Shown here: positions 27,092 through 35,855 of the stretch, one piece after another
Layout: every line of letters begins with the position of its first letter
How positions within the stretch are numbered: position 1 is the stretch's first letter
Notes under the pieces: model-generated
Told to the model about the DNA's origin: nothing
Database searches by the model: none
Seen by the model: only the letters and a program-made list of their open reading frames with translations
Made by a program: the position numbers and the translations under genes
Origin: a bacterium
GTDB taxonomy: Bacteria > UBA10199 > 2-02-FULL-44-16 > JAAZCA01
Reading direction: 5' to 3'
Assembly (NCBI GenBank): GCA_021810905.1
Contig: JAJZQH010000002.1
Coordinates: 124,001-188,000 of the forward strand
Length of the DNA: 64,000 nucleotides

Positions 27092-29173
27092 ATGCCCAAG
27101 GAGACGCTGGCGATTCTGTTGTCCATAGGCTGCTCCATCATTGCGCTCTTATATGCATGGCGTCTCGCCGCAGGTGTCTCGCAAAAGGATTCCGGCACGG
27201 ACAGGATGCGGGAGGTTGCTGCGGCGATCCGCGAGGGCGCCATGGCATTCATAGCCAGGCAATACAAGGTGCTCTCCATCTTCGCAGCGGCCTTTGCCGC
27301 AATCTTTGCCCTTGTAAATTCCGGACCGCTGAGGCTCGCGGCCGTTGCGTTCCTGGCAGGCGCGTTCTGCTCCGCGCTCTCCGGCTATCTCGGGATGAAC
27401 GTAGCCACAAAGGCGAACGTGCGCACCGCCAACGCCGCACGCACGAGCCTGGTGGGCGCGCTCAACATCGCCTTCAACGGCGGTTCCGTAATGGGACTTT
27501 GCGTGGTGGGGCTGGGGATGCTGGGGCTCGCCACGCTCTTTCTTTTATTCTCTCACATATTCGGGTCAAATTCGCTTGAGCTGCGCATGACAGTTTTGCC
27601 GATACTCATAGGTTTTTCGTTCGGCGCGTCGTTGATAGCGCTGTTCGCGCGCGTTGCCGGCGGGATCTACACCAAGGCCGCGGACGTGGGCGCGGATCTC
27701 GTGGGCAAGGTCGAAAAGGGAATCCCGGAGGACGATCCGCGAAATCCTGCAACGATCGCAGACAACGTAGGCGACAATGTGGGCGACGTCTGCGGCATGG
27801 GAGCGGATCTATTTGAGTCGTACATCGGCGCGCTGATAAGCTCGATGATCCTAGGCGCGATATCGGGCCTCGACGGCGTAGTGCTCCCGCTCGCCATAGC
27901 GGGCGTGGGAATACTGGCGTCGGTCTTCGGCACGCTCTTCGTAAGGGTAAAGGAAAACGGCGATCCGCAGCGCGCCTTCAACATCGGCATGGGTGTTTCA
28001 GCGCTGGTTTTGCTCATCGGGACATTTGAAATCACGCACTGGCTGGCGCCGAACGGGCTTGTCATCAACGGCGAAACTCATTTGCCCATAATGATATGGG
28101 CAGCGGTTGCAGTGGGCCTCGTGGCCGGGCTCATCGTGGGCATACTTACGGTTCACTACTGCTCAAAGCACACGAAGCCGATACAGGAGCTGGTGGACTC
28201 TACGAGGATGGGGCCAGCCACCGGCATCATAGCGGGCATCGCGCTGGGCATGCGGTCCACCGCCCTGCCGGTGCTCGCCATCTCGTGCGCGATAGTGGCG
28301 GCCTATCAGTTTGCTGGGCTCTTTGGAATCGCGATAGCGGGCCTCGGCATGCTCTCCACGACCGGCATACAGCTCGCCGTGGATGCGTACGGTCCTATAG
28401 CCGACAACGCCGGCGGCATAACTGAGATGAGCGCGCTGGGCGAAGAGGTCCGCGCGCGCACCGACGAACTCGATTCCGTGGGCAACACCACCGCTGCCAT
28501 AGGCAAGGGCTTTGCCATAGGATCGGCGGCACTCACCGCGATTTCCCTCTTTGCCGCGTTTCGCGAGCAGACCGGCCTCGTGAAGCTCGACATCACAAAG
28601 CCGGACGTGATGGCAGGGCTTCTCATCGGCGGCATGCTGCCGTTCCTCTTCTCATCATTCGCGCTGCGAGCGGTTGGCCGGACCGCGAACCGCCTGATCG
28701 AGGAGGTGCGCCGCCAGTTCAGGGAGATCCCCGGGCTCATGGAGGGGACCGCTCGCGCGGACTACGCAAGGTGCGTGGATATCTCGGCGACAGCGGCGAT
28801 CAAGCAGATGCTCAAGCCCGGATTCGTTGCAATAGCAGCACCGGTGATCGTGGGTTTTGCCGCACAGCTCATCTGGGGCGATCTCGGCGCGCTGGGGGGC
28901 TTGCTCGCTGGCGTCACGGTCTCCGGCGTTATGCTCGCGCTCTTCATGGCGAACTCAGGCGGCGCGTGGGACAACGCCAAGAAGCAGATCGAAGAAGAGC
29001 CACGCGACAAGGAGAAGAATACCGGCAAGGGGAGCGCGCGTCACGCGGCCGCGGTCATAGGCGACACTGTTGGCGATCCGTTCAAGGACACGGCAGGGCC
29101 TTCGCTCAACATACTGATCAAGCTCATCTGCGTACTATCGCTATTGCTGGCGCCGCTGTTTCTCAAGGTTTGA
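27092..29173 (+). CDS. hppA: membrane-bound ion-translocating pyrophosphatase
   Basis: 693 aa integral membrane pyrophosphatase with about 16 transmembrane helices; it couples PPi hydrolysis to H+ and/or Na+ export. The catalytic motifs are GGGIYTKAADVGADLVGKVE-like (VAGGIYTKAADVGADLVGKV), then GIPEDDPRNPATIADNVGD and DNVGDVCGMGADLFESY. The motif GNTTAAIGKG has Ala where K+-independent enzymes have Lys, so it belongs to the K+-dependent class. H+ versus Na+ transport cannot be settled by eye. The end of the gene lies in the left arm of a 28-bp perfect inverted repeat. Confidence 0.95.
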   Translation: MPKETLAILLSIGCSIIALLYAWRLAAGVSQKDSGTDRMREVAAAIREGAMAFIARQYKVLSIFAAAFAAIFALVNSGPLRLAAVAFLAGAFCSALSGYLGMNVATKANVRTANAARTSLVGALNIAFNGGSVMGLCVVGLGMLGLATLFLLFSHIFGSNSLELRMTVLPILIGFSFGASLIALFARVAGGIYTKAADVGADLVGKVEKGIPEDDPRNPATIADNVGDNVGDVCGMGADLFESYIGALISSMILGAISGLDGVVLPLAIAGVGILASVFGTLFVRVKENGDPQRAFNIGMGVSALVLLIGTFEITHWLAPNGLVINGETHLPIMIWAAVAVGLVAGLIVGILTVHYCSKHTKPIQELVDSTRMGPATGIIAGIALGMRSTALPVLAISCAIVAAYQFAGLFGIAIAGLGMLSTTGIQLAVDAYGPIADNAGGITEMSALGEEVRARTDELDSVGNTTAAIGKGFAIGSAALTAISLFAAFREQTGLVKLDITKPDVMAGLLIGGMLPFLFSSFALRAVGRTANRLIEEVRRQFREIPGLMEGTARADYARCVDISATAAIKQMLKPGFVAIAAPVIVGFAAQLIWGDLGALGGLLAGVTVSGVMLALFMANSGGAWDNAKKQIEEEPRDKEKNTGKGSARHAAAVIGDTVGDPFKDTAGPSLNILIKLICVLSLLLAPLFLKV

Positions 29174-29341
29174 AAGCGCATTTTTGTTGTTCTGCGGGTC
29201 CTGTCGCCGGCCACCCCCATTGTCGGCATCGCACGCGATATACTACCGAGCCTATGTGGGTTTTGAGGCGCGGCTGCTGGCGTCAATGGGGGTCCCCCGT
29301 CCGGCACCACCCACAGAACAACAAAAATGCGCTTTCAAACC
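29167..29341. repeat. long inverted repeat, family K copy 1, after hppA
   Basis: Perfect 28-bp arms (29167-29194 and 29314-29341) are followed inward by further imperfect pairing (CACCCCCATTG with CAATGGGGGT). The left arm includes the last codons of hppA. The interior contains TTTTGAGGCG, a short match to the core of copies 2 and 3. It could act as a transcript end for the ion-pump operon, but no T tract follows. Confidence 0.8.
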
Positions 29342-29377
29342 GGAGTAAAGCGGTGCGAACAAGGAGCTTCGATGTGG

Positions 29378-29542
29378 TTATGCGAGGTCGATTATGATGA
29401 TGCCGCCGGCGGTCTTTTCTTCCTCTTCGGCGGGTTCGTTGCGGTTGATCTCTTCAGGCGGGTATAGCGGCAATCGCAGGGCAGGGCGCTCTTGTTCCTC
29501 CCTCTCGCGCTTGATCCTGTCGATCACTTCCGGCGGAAGCAT
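29378..29542 (-). CDS. small acidic/basic hypothetical protein, 54 aa
   Basis: A short gene beginning with ATG at 29542 after a clear GAGGAGG site, ending in TAA. It starts MLPPEVIDRIKRE, continues with a charged segment, has ALRLPLYPPEEI in the middle, an acidic run and a hydrophobic tail GGIIIIDLA. No signal peptide or membrane helix. The pattern of charged N-terminus, Pro-rich centre and IIIIDL end recalls a small conserved protein of myxobacteria-like genomes, but I cannot name it. It lies 46 bp downstream of the 391-aa gene on the same strand. Confidence 0.6.
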   Translation of the reverse strand: MLPPEVIDRIKREREEQERPALRLPLYPPEEINRNEPAEEEEKTAGGIIIIDLA

Positions 29543-29588
29543 GGCAGCCTCCTCATACCCCTCCCATATTAATTATCGGCGGAAAAAT

Positions 29589-30764
29589 TCAAAAGTTGCG
29601 TGAATCCGACGCAACGACCTGTTCAAAGAGGCGCCACGTATTGAGGAAGCAGCAGATGACTGAAAATGGAGCAGAATCCCTTCCGAGTTCGTGGATACTG
29701 CGCATGCCCATCGCTGCATCCAGCGACAGATAGGCCTCGCGATCCTCTCTGCGGAGCAGCTTCCAATCGTCGACCGCGTGCTCTATCAGACCCCTATGCT
29801 GATCCGACGGCATGGCCCTGAGGATGAGGTTGGATGCCTTGATGGAAAGCATGATAGAGGCAGCGCGGTCCAGTTCCGTCGTGCGCCTAGCCTTGCTCAC
29901 ATTTTGGATAATGCGCACGTAGGAATCAGCGATTTTGTGGCTGCGCTTGTGAACTTCGACCATATCGGATTCGCATGTAGCTACAGGGCAATTTTCCCCG
30001 GTCAATGATGTCGACTCGCTCCTGCGCGTGGACTTTCGATATATTTCAAGAAAGACGCGATAGAATCGTTGAAGTTCATCGTGACAACTCAGGAGTTCAC
30101 ACCTTGCCGCCTCCTTGTCCAGAGTTTCGATCTCCATGGCCGCTGCTTCGCAGCTGCGAGCGGAATGAAATACCCTTACATAATATTCAGCAAAGCTGAC
30201 CGGCGGCATGATGCCTCTGGCAAGCGCGCAGCGTTCGATATCCAGAAAGGAATCGCCCGCTTCCCTTGACGAGAAGCTCCAGCGTCGTACGGGGGTCAGC
30301 AGGTTGAAGGTTTTTTTTGCGCCGATTTCAAGCTCATGCATGAAAGGCGGCAAAGATCCGTAGTATCGACGGCAGAACTCTTCCCATTCAGAACAACGCC
30401 GCGCAGATACGCTGTCGACGAGGTTCGCTAATTCCCCGTAATCCAGCGAGGCGCCTGAAAGATGCTTGTGCACGAATCTTCCGAATACGTTCCTCCCTGT
30501 CGTGACGACACCAAGCATGACAAGGGGTAGCGCCAGATAAACGCCAGGCATCGATGCCTGGGCTGCATGCAGCCCCGCATCAGAGGTTGAGTAAATTGCA
30601 TTGGGTTGGAGCGTGCCTGTTTCCTGATCAGCAGTGCTGACAGCCGCATTGCTATCATCTGCCCCGTCACCTGCAAGTGCCTGCTCCGATCCGTCAGATT
30701 GGAGTGAAAGCGGCGCAGCGGAGCCGATGATAGACGCCTGATTGTTCTGCATGAATATGACCAT
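29589..30764 (-). CDS. hypothetical protein with one membrane segment
   Basis: 391 aa, family not recognised. The first 70 residues are Ser/Ala/Asp-rich and look disordered. A single hydrophobic segment follows (VYLALPLVMLGVVTTG, about 75-90). The remaining 300 residues are helical and charged, with several Cys. A second ATG at 30752 is an equally possible start; neither has a good ribosome-binding site. It lies between the nitrilase-family gene and the 54-aa gene in a minus-strand unit, with 45-46 bp spacing. Function unknown. Confidence 0.6.
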   Translation of the reverse strand: MVIFMQNNQASIIGSAAPLSLQSDGSEQALAGDGADDSNAAVSTADQETGTLQPNAIYSTSDAGLHAAQASMPGVYLALPLVMLGVVTTGRNVFGRFVHKHLSGASLDYGELANLVDSVSARRCSEWEEFCRRYYGSLPPFMHELEIGAKKTFNLLTPVRRWSFSSREAGDSFLDIERCALARGIMPPVSFAEYYVRVFHSARSCEAAAMEIETLDKEAARCELLSCHDELQRFYRVFLEIYRKSTRRSESTSLTGENCPVATCESDMVEVHKRSHKIADSYVRIIQNVSKARRTTELDRAASIMLSIKASNLILRAMPSDQHRGLIEHAVDDWKLLRREDREAYLSLDAAMGMRSIHELGRDSAPFSVICCFLNTWRLFEQVVASDSRNF

Positions 30765-30809
30765 GGCCGATACGGTCTTTATCGTCTGGCTTTTTAAGAA
30801 GTTGCGCGA

Positions 30810-31661
30810 TTATTTGTGCGGGCCAAAGCGCTTGAGTGAAATGAATTTTCTGATCTTTTTTACAGCTGGAAGTTGTTTGCGAAGCCGGGCGACAGCATTG
30901 AGGTCGATCGGGCAGATGAGCATAGCGTCGCCTTTGGCTGGCGCTTCCTTCAATACCCTCCCCCACGGGTCCACGACTACGCTCGATCCGAAGAAGCGCA
31001 CGCCTTCGGCATTCCTGCCGCTCTGATTCACCGCCACTATGTAACACTGATTTTCTATCGCACGAGCGCGCGTGAGCGTGAGCCAGTGGTCTCTGCCCGT
31101 GAACCTGGTGAACGCGGAAGGGAGGAATATTACCTCAGATCCTGCCGATATCATGCGGCGGAATAGCTCTGGATAGCGCAGGTCGTTGCATATCGCGAAG
31201 CCGAAAGTTCCGAGTTTTGTGCGCGCGACAGTGGCATGGCTGCCGGGACGCATGACGCGGGATTCTGAATAATGGATGCGGCCGGGGATATCGATGTCAA
31301 AGAGGTACATCTTTGAATAGCGCGCCAGAATTTCGCCATCAGGGCCTATCAAAAAACAGGTGTTGAGAGGGAGCCTGCGGCCTCTGCGCTCGAGTATGGA
31401 CCCGGCCACGATATGAACCCGATGCTCAGCTGCAAGATTCCTCAACATCGATATAGACGGACCGGCGACCTTCTCCGCCGCCTCACAGGGATGGTGGAAA
31501 TCGCCCATATAATTGAAGAGCTCCGGCAGGCAGATCAGATCAGCGCCGCGCCTCGCCGCTCGCTCGCAGAGCAGGCGCGCGCGACGAAGGTTGTCGCGGA
31601 TATCCGGGCCTACGTCGAGTTGAACGAGACCTACCTTGAAGATGCGCCGCCTTTTGGACAT
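30810..31661 (-). CDS. carbon-nitrogen hydrolase, Nit1/Nit2 branch
   Basis: 283 aa nitrilase-superfamily amidase with the catalytic triad Glu47 (LICLPELFNY), Lys117 (RYSKMYLFDIDIPG) and Cys158 (FAICNDLRYPELF). The KMYLFDIDIPG segment and ICNDLRYPELFR are typical of Nit1/Nit2, that is deaminated-glutathione amidase or omega-amidase, a metabolite-repair role in the cytoplasm. Plant-type nitrile hydrolysis is unlikely. The exact substrate is not determined. First gene of the minus-strand unit with the two unknown genes downstream. Confidence 0.88.
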   Translation of the reverse strand: MSKRRRIFKVGLVQLDVGPDIRDNLRRARLLCERAARRGADLICLPELFNYMGDFHHPCEAAEKVAGPSISMLRNLAAEHRVHIVAGSILERRGRRLPLNTCFLIGPDGEILARYSKMYLFDIDIPGRIHYSESRVMRPGSHATVARTKLGTFGFAICNDLRYPELFRRMISAGSEVIFLPSAFTRFTGRDHWLTLTRARAIENQCYIVAVNQSGRNAEGVRFFGSSVVVDPWGRVLKEAPAKGDAMLICPIDLNAVARLRKQLPAVKKIRKFISLKRFGPHK

Positions 31662-31700
31662 GCAGGCATATTAACCGGCAGGTGAAGAAACGCAATAAAT

Positions 31701-31795
31701 CTGCGAGAAACGCCAGCAAGGCTGGCAACGCGCCTTAAGCAGGGTGTGCTCTTCGTTGCTGGCGTTGCTTGCTTTGCTGGCGTTTCTCGCGCATA
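31701..31795. repeat. word-repeat palindrome, family C copy 2
   Basis: The left arm GCGAGAAACGCCAGCAAGGC and the word GGCAACGCG face a right arm made of CGTTGCTGGCGTTGCTTGC and GCTGGCGTTTCTCGC. It lies between the divergent nitrilase and phosphoesterase genes. Read in frame it encodes a Leu/Ala run that makes a false N-terminal extension of the downstream gene. Confidence 0.8.
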
Positions 31796-31821
31796 TCAGC
31801 AAACTTGATAATCGCTCGCGC

Positions 31822-32457
31822 ATGGCCTATTCTCCCCCCATGATCATCGGAGTGATGAGCGATACCCACGGCAGGCAGGACCTCATGCAGCGGGCAGCAG
31901 ACCTGATGACGTCAAAGTTCAAGGTCGAAGCGATCGTGCACCTGGGCGACGATTATTCCGACGCAATGAAGATGGACACCAGGGGGAAAACACTCTACGC
32001 GGTGCCTGGCGTGTATGAGAAGGCATGGTACGACAACACCGTACCGCACAGGCTCATCAAGGATTTCGGTGGCGTGACGTTCATGCTCAGCCACACACCC
32101 ACGCGAGACGCGCACGACCTTACTGGAGATTTGAATCCCGGCCGCGCGCGTTCGCGCTTTGGCTGCGACGCGTTCCTGCACGGGCACACGCACAAACGCC
32201 GTGTCATGGAATCGGTGGACGGCCTCATCGTAATATGCCCTGGCCATCTCAAGGCTGAAAAGGATCGAGGAGAGCCTGCCACGTTCGCAATCATAGACGT
32301 GAGGGATCCAAAGCTGCTCATCGAATTTTCAAATCTGGACGGAGAGATAATAGAGGAACATGGGCTTACGATCGCAAGGCCGGAACAGAGCGAACACACG
32401 CCGTTGCCTGAAATTATTGCGGAAGAAGAGATATCGGAAGATCCCACCATGGGTTGA
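31822..32457 (+). CDS. YfcE/MJ0936-type metallophosphoesterase
   Basis: 211 aa calcineurin-like phosphodiesterase. Metal-binding motifs are present in order: GVMSDTHG near the N-terminus, VHLGDDYSD, LSHTPTRDAHD and LHGHTHKRRV. This is the compact family that hydrolyses small phosphodiesters in the cytoplasm. The frame extends upstream through the family C repeat, but that extension is a repeat artefact. ATGs at 31822 and 31840 are both possible starts; neither has a clear ribosome-binding site. The stop abuts the stop of the convergent peptidase gene. Confidence 0.82.
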   Translation: MAYSPPMIIGVMSDTHGRQDLMQRAADLMTSKFKVEAIVHLGDDYSDAMKMDTRGKTLYAVPGVYEKAWYDNTVPHRLIKDFGGVTFMLSHTPTRDAHDLTGDLNPGRARSRFGCDAFLHGHTHKRRVMESVDGLIVICPGHLKAEKDRGEPATFAIIDVRDPKLLIEFSNLDGEIIEEHGLTIARPEQSEHTPLPEIIAEEEISEDPTMG

Positions 32458-33369
32458 TCAACGCACGTAAAACTCGTTCGAATAGATCGGCGCTACCGAC
32501 AGGTCTTTGTTCGCAAAGATGACGAGGCGGTATTTGCCGAGCGGCTGATCCGATGGAACCTGCCACGACCATTCCGCCTTATCTCCCTGCTTGAGCGTTT
32601 TCGCTGAGCCGCCCTTTGAGAGCTGCGACTGCTCGCACCACTTGCCCTTGCGGAAGCGCTCGATCCACACGTTTGTCACGAGTTTCTGTGTGCCGTAGTC
32701 GTTGTTGGTAATTGCAACCGACAGCTCGCTGCCCGGTGTATATTGATTTTTGTCCGTCAGCGCGGCCCATGCAGGGTTGGGATTGTTCTCGGTTCCAACG
32801 ATCACGCGCTCCTTTGCAGGCGCCTCTCTCCACGTCCTCGGCGGACCCGCATCAACGTGAACGAAGCTGTAGCGCGGATAAATGCCGGCTCCGCCCACGC
32901 CGAGCTTTGATGCGTAATCAAAGAGCGCCTCCTCGCTCACTTCATCCAGATGGATGTCCGCGGCCATGCCCTGTTGGTGGAGGCTTTCGCGTGCGGCGCC
33001 TCGTCCAGCGTCGATGAGCGCACCGTTGTATTTAGGGCTTCTGTAGCCGGAGATCACCTCTACAGTCTCTGCATTGAAATGATCTTGTATCCTGTCCAGA
33101 AGCTCGAGGAGCCGCAGGTCCATCTTGTGCGTCGAGCCGTCGCCGCGCGAGCGCATTATATGCTCGAACTCCGCGAGACCTTCGGGGATGTAACGATCCC
33201 CATCGCGATAACGGATCTCGCTAAAATCGTTTTCGTGGAAGTTGTAGATCGCGATGGCGCCGTCTCCTCTCGCGCTGCCGCCGGCTGCCGGGGCGCAGAT
33301 TCCTTCGGAGCACAGACAGATCGACAAAATAAATACAACGATTTCAAGGGACTTGCGGAGAGAGCTCAT
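32458..33369 (-). CDS. exported M15/DUF882-type peptidase with C-terminal beta domain
   Basis: 303 aa. Signal peptide (SLRKSLEIVVFILSICLCSE). A murein-endopeptidase-like domain of the M15/DUF882 family (about 50-205) has VISGYRSPKYN, the metal-binding HQQGMAADIHL and FVHVDAGPPRTW. A C-terminal beta-sandwich (about 225-303) carries LSVAITNNDYG. Predicted to cut peptide cross-links in peptidoglycan in the periplasm. I chose the ATG at 33369, nine codons into the longest frame, because AAGGAG lies 9 nt before it. It is divergent from a paralogue 70 bp away. Confidence 0.82.
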   Translation of the reverse strand: MSSLRKSLEIVVFILSICLCSEGICAPAAGGSARGDGAIAIYNFHENDFSEIRYRDGDRYIPEGLAEFEHIMRSRGDGSTHKMDLRLLELLDRIQDHFNAETVEVISGYRSPKYNGALIDAGRGAARESLHQQGMAADIHLDEVSEEALFDYASKLGVGGAGIYPRYSFVHVDAGPPRTWREAPAKERVIVGTENNPNPAWAALTDKNQYTPGSELSVAITNNDYGTQKLVTNVWIERFRKGKWCEQSQLSKGGSAKTLKQGDKAEWSWQVPSDQPLGKYRLVIFANKDLSVAPIYSNEFYVR

Positions 33370-33438
33370 AATCATTCGCTCCTTTTGTTTTTTCACGAAA
33401 CATTTTCAGGGGCGCGCCGATAATAGCCGTGAGGTGAC

Positions 33439-33996
33439 ATGAGGGCAAGGATCGCATTCATATTGATCGCAACTGCCGCAGTGCTGCTATGGCGCCTGCC
33501 TTCCACGGAGCTGCGGGCCTCTGTAAGCGGCAATTCGCCCTTTACCCTGACCGGCGACGGCAGGCTCGTGGTTGCAGACACACACACCGGAGAATCAGTC
33601 TCGATCATGTATCGCACGCCGAACGGCCTATATGAAGACGCGGCGCTGGACGCAATCGACTACACGCTGCGCTGCCACGGCAAGGGCGAGGAGTATCCGA
33701 TCTCGCTAAAACTCATCGAGCTCGTCGATAATATCCAGGATCACTTCGGCGCGACAAGGGCGATGGTCGTATCCGGCTATCGAAGCCCCGAGTACAACGC
33801 AGCGCTAAAGCGCACGCTAGGCAGGGTTGCGCACAACAGCCTCCACATGCAGGGGCTGGCGATGGATATCCAGCTTCCAGGCGTCAGCAAGCGAGATCTA
33901 GTGGCCTACGCAAGATCGCTGAAGGCAGGCGGAGTAGGCGACTACTCTGGCAGCAACTTCGTCCACATAGACGTAGGGCCGGTAAGAAGCTGGTAG
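33439..33996 (+). CDS. exported M15/DUF882-type peptidase, short form
   Basis: 185 aa. An N-terminal signal or anchor (IAFILIATAAVLLWRLP) is followed by the same M15/DUF882 domain as its divergent neighbour: MVVSGYRSPEYNAAL, HNSLHMQGLAMDIQLPG and NFVHIDVGPVRSW. It ends directly after the last motif, so the C-terminal beta domain of the neighbour is absent. The ATG follows GAGGTGAC. The two share the layout of a divergent duplication with a common 69-bp control region. Confidence 0.82.
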   Translation: MRARIAFILIATAAVLLWRLPSTELRASVSGNSPFTLTGDGRLVVADTHTGESVSIMYRTPNGLYEDAALDAIDYTLRCHGKGEEYPISLKLIELVDNIQDHFGATRAMVVSGYRSPEYNAALKRTLGRVAHNSLHMQGLAMDIQLPGVSKRDLVAYARSLKAGGVGDYSGSNFVHIDVGPVRSW

Positions 33997-34064
33997 GCCA
34001 ATATTTCCCATGCGCAATAGCACGTAGCAAGCGCGGGTTCCGTCTCCTCGCCGTTGGCAGGAAA

Positions 34065-35528
34065 TCACGCGTGGCTGGAATTTGCCTCGAATATCGTCCC
34101 CTGGCCTAGTATCCAGTTTGGATCGTATTCGCGTTTCCAGTTCTTCATCTGCTCGATCGCCGCGGCGCTGTGCTGGATCGGCAGGAGATCAGCGTGGATC
34201 TTGCCTATGCCGTGCTCGCCTGCAACTCCGCCGCCGAGTTCGACCGCTTTTCTGCAGCAACGGCTGAGCACGTCGTGCGCGCGCTGTTTTTCCTCCGGGC
34301 CTGGGGCAAGTATGTTTGTGTGTGGGTGGCCGGCGCCGATGTGCGCGTAGCCCATGTGCACGAGTCCCGTGGCCGCTGCCTGGGAATAGAAGAATTCCAT
34401 CATCTCCATGATTCTCTCGATAGGCACCCACCAATCCGAACCTATCTTGCTTCCGCCGTTGGGCCAGTAGCCGTGGCCGATCTCGTTTGCGGCATCAGGT
34501 ATGCGATGGCGCCAGAGGCGGAAGCACTCCTGTTCCTCGCGAGTCACGGCGATGAGTATGCGATCGGCAAGTGCCGGTGTGGCGAATGGAAGTGCGGCCT
34601 CGTACCACCGCGCGAGCAGCTCGTCGCGTTCCACCTCGTTTGAAAATTCCTGTTTGATATAAAGAAGTGCTGCGACGTCGTTAGGCAGATTGGGGAATCC
34701 ATCCGCAGTGCGCATGAGTTTTAGCGCGCCGTTGTCGATGAGTTCCAGAGTGCGCGCATCGAGGCCAGCTCTTCCGGTTGCGATATCGACGACAAACTTG
34801 AGCGCCGCTTCGGTAGACGGCATGGGCATGAGCGCAGAAAAGAATTCAGGAGATGATGGTAGGAGAGAGAGTTCGATTTTAGATACGAACGCGAGCGTCC
34901 CCTCTGATCCGATAATGAGATCGATCGGATTCTTCCAGCCAGTGAAATACCCGGCGCGATTTCTCTCCCCGGAAGGGGCCTCACCGTGTTCGCGTTCAAG
35001 CGTGCGGCGCGCGCCGTCTGCAAGGATTATCTCGAGCTGCCTCACGTATTGCCGCACCGGCCCGTACTTGTAGGAATCTTCGCCCGTGGCATTGGTGTTT
35101 ATGTTGCCGCCGATAAAGCAATCGTCGCGCGAGGTAGGTGCCACGGGATAGAAGTATCCCGCGTCAGCCACCGACCTCTGAAGATCGGCCACGACAGTAC
35201 CGGGACGTACGAACACCGATGCGATATTGCCGGCTGTCTTGATATCCACAACGCCATCCAGCCGCTCGGTTGAGATTATGAGCCCTGAATTTGCAACTGA
35301 CGCGCCTGTCATGGAGGTCTGCGCGCCGCAGAACGTTACAGGGATATTGTTGCCGTTGCAGAAAGCGAGGGCCTCGGCCACCTCCTGCTCGTCGCGCGCA
35401 ATGAGCACGGCGTCAGGCGAGCCGCGCATCATCGTGTCCTCGCGAAAGCGCTCGATGCGATCGTCGTCCGCAGGAATAAGCCCACCCTTGCAAGGCACGG
35501 ATTTCAATCTATCCAGGTTCATAGCCAT
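34065..35528 (-). CDS. FAD-binding oxidase/dehydrogenase of the GlcD/D-lactate dehydrogenase type
   Basis: 487 aa VAO-family flavoprotein. The N-terminal FAD domain has PVTFCGAQTSMTGASV, then PTSRDDCFIGGNINTNATGE and the GSEGTLAFVSKIELSLLP segment. The C-terminal cap ends with the usual GGGVAGEHGIGKIHADLL. It probably oxidises a 2-hydroxy acid (glycolate or D-lactate class), with no clue to the acceptor. No Fe-S domain is attached. I start it at 35528; the frame continues upstream into a Leu/Ala run encoded by the family C repeat, which I regard as an artefact. Confidence 0.85.
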   Translation of the reverse strand: MAMNLDRLKSVPCKGGLIPADDDRIERFREDTMMRGSPDAVLIARDEQEVAEALAFCNGNNIPVTFCGAQTSMTGASVANSGLIISTERLDGVVDIKTAGNIASVFVRPGTVVADLQRSVADAGYFYPVAPTSRDDCFIGGNINTNATGEDSYKYGPVRQYVRQLEIILADGARRTLEREHGEAPSGERNRAGYFTGWKNPIDLIIGSEGTLAFVSKIELSLLPSSPEFFSALMPMPSTEAALKFVVDIATGRAGLDARTLELIDNGALKLMRTADGFPNLPNDVAALLYIKQEFSNEVERDELLARWYEAALPFATPALADRILIAVTREEQECFRLWRHRIPDAANEIGHGYWPNGGSKIGSDWWVPIERIMEMMEFFYSQAAATGLVHMGYAHIGAGHPHTNILAPGPEEKQRAHDVLSRCCRKAVELGGGVAGEHGIGKIHADLLPIQHSAAAIEQMKNWKREYDPNWILGQGTIFEANSSHA

Positions 35529-35534
35529 AAATGA

Positions 35535-35680
35535 ATAGCAAGCAACGCCAGCAAAGCGAGAAACGAAAAAAACTGCGAGAAAGGCTAGCAACGCCAGCAA
35601 GGCAAGCAACGAAAAGCAATACTTGTTGAACACGCGTTGCTTGCGTTTCTCGCTTTGCTGGCGTTGCTTGCGAGTTTTAT
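35535..35680. repeat. word-repeat palindrome, family C copy 3
   Basis: The largest family C copy. The left arm repeats AGCAACGCCAGCAAAGCGAG, GCGAGAAAGGC and AGCAACGCCAGCAAGGC; the right arm reads CGCGTTGCTTGCGTTTCTCG and TTTGCTGGCGTTGCTTGCG. The core CTTGTTGAACACGCG matches copy 1. It sits in the 327-bp gap between the divergent FAD oxidase and Cys-rich protein genes. Confidence 0.8.
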
Positions 35681-35789
35681 TTTGTTCGATCTGCCAAAAA
35701 AATGACGATGCTTTTGCCGTTTATCAATTTGATCGGTTTGAAGCAAATGCTTTTCCCGTAATTTCAACGACGTTGCCTTTTTGAAATCA

Positions 35790-35806
35790 TGGCACGCCCC
35801 TTGCTT
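35790..35806 (+). promoter_or_regulatory. sigma-54 promoter (-24/-12)
   Basis: TGGCACGCCCCTTGCTT matches the sigma-54 consensus TGGCAC-N5-TTGCT exactly. It is 50 bp before the start of the Cys-rich exported protein. The rest of the gene-free gap (35681-35789) is AT-rich and could hold activator sites; no specific site was recognised. Confidence 0.85.
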
Positions 35807-35855
35807 ATTTTATAGACGCTGGATTCTGATCCACGACAACCAGGAAGGGGGATGT

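Noticed and set aside
29394-29603. Plus-strand 69-codon frame
   Set aside because: It overlaps the better-supported 54-aa minus-strand gene, which has a ribosome-binding site; the plus frame is Ser-rich without one.
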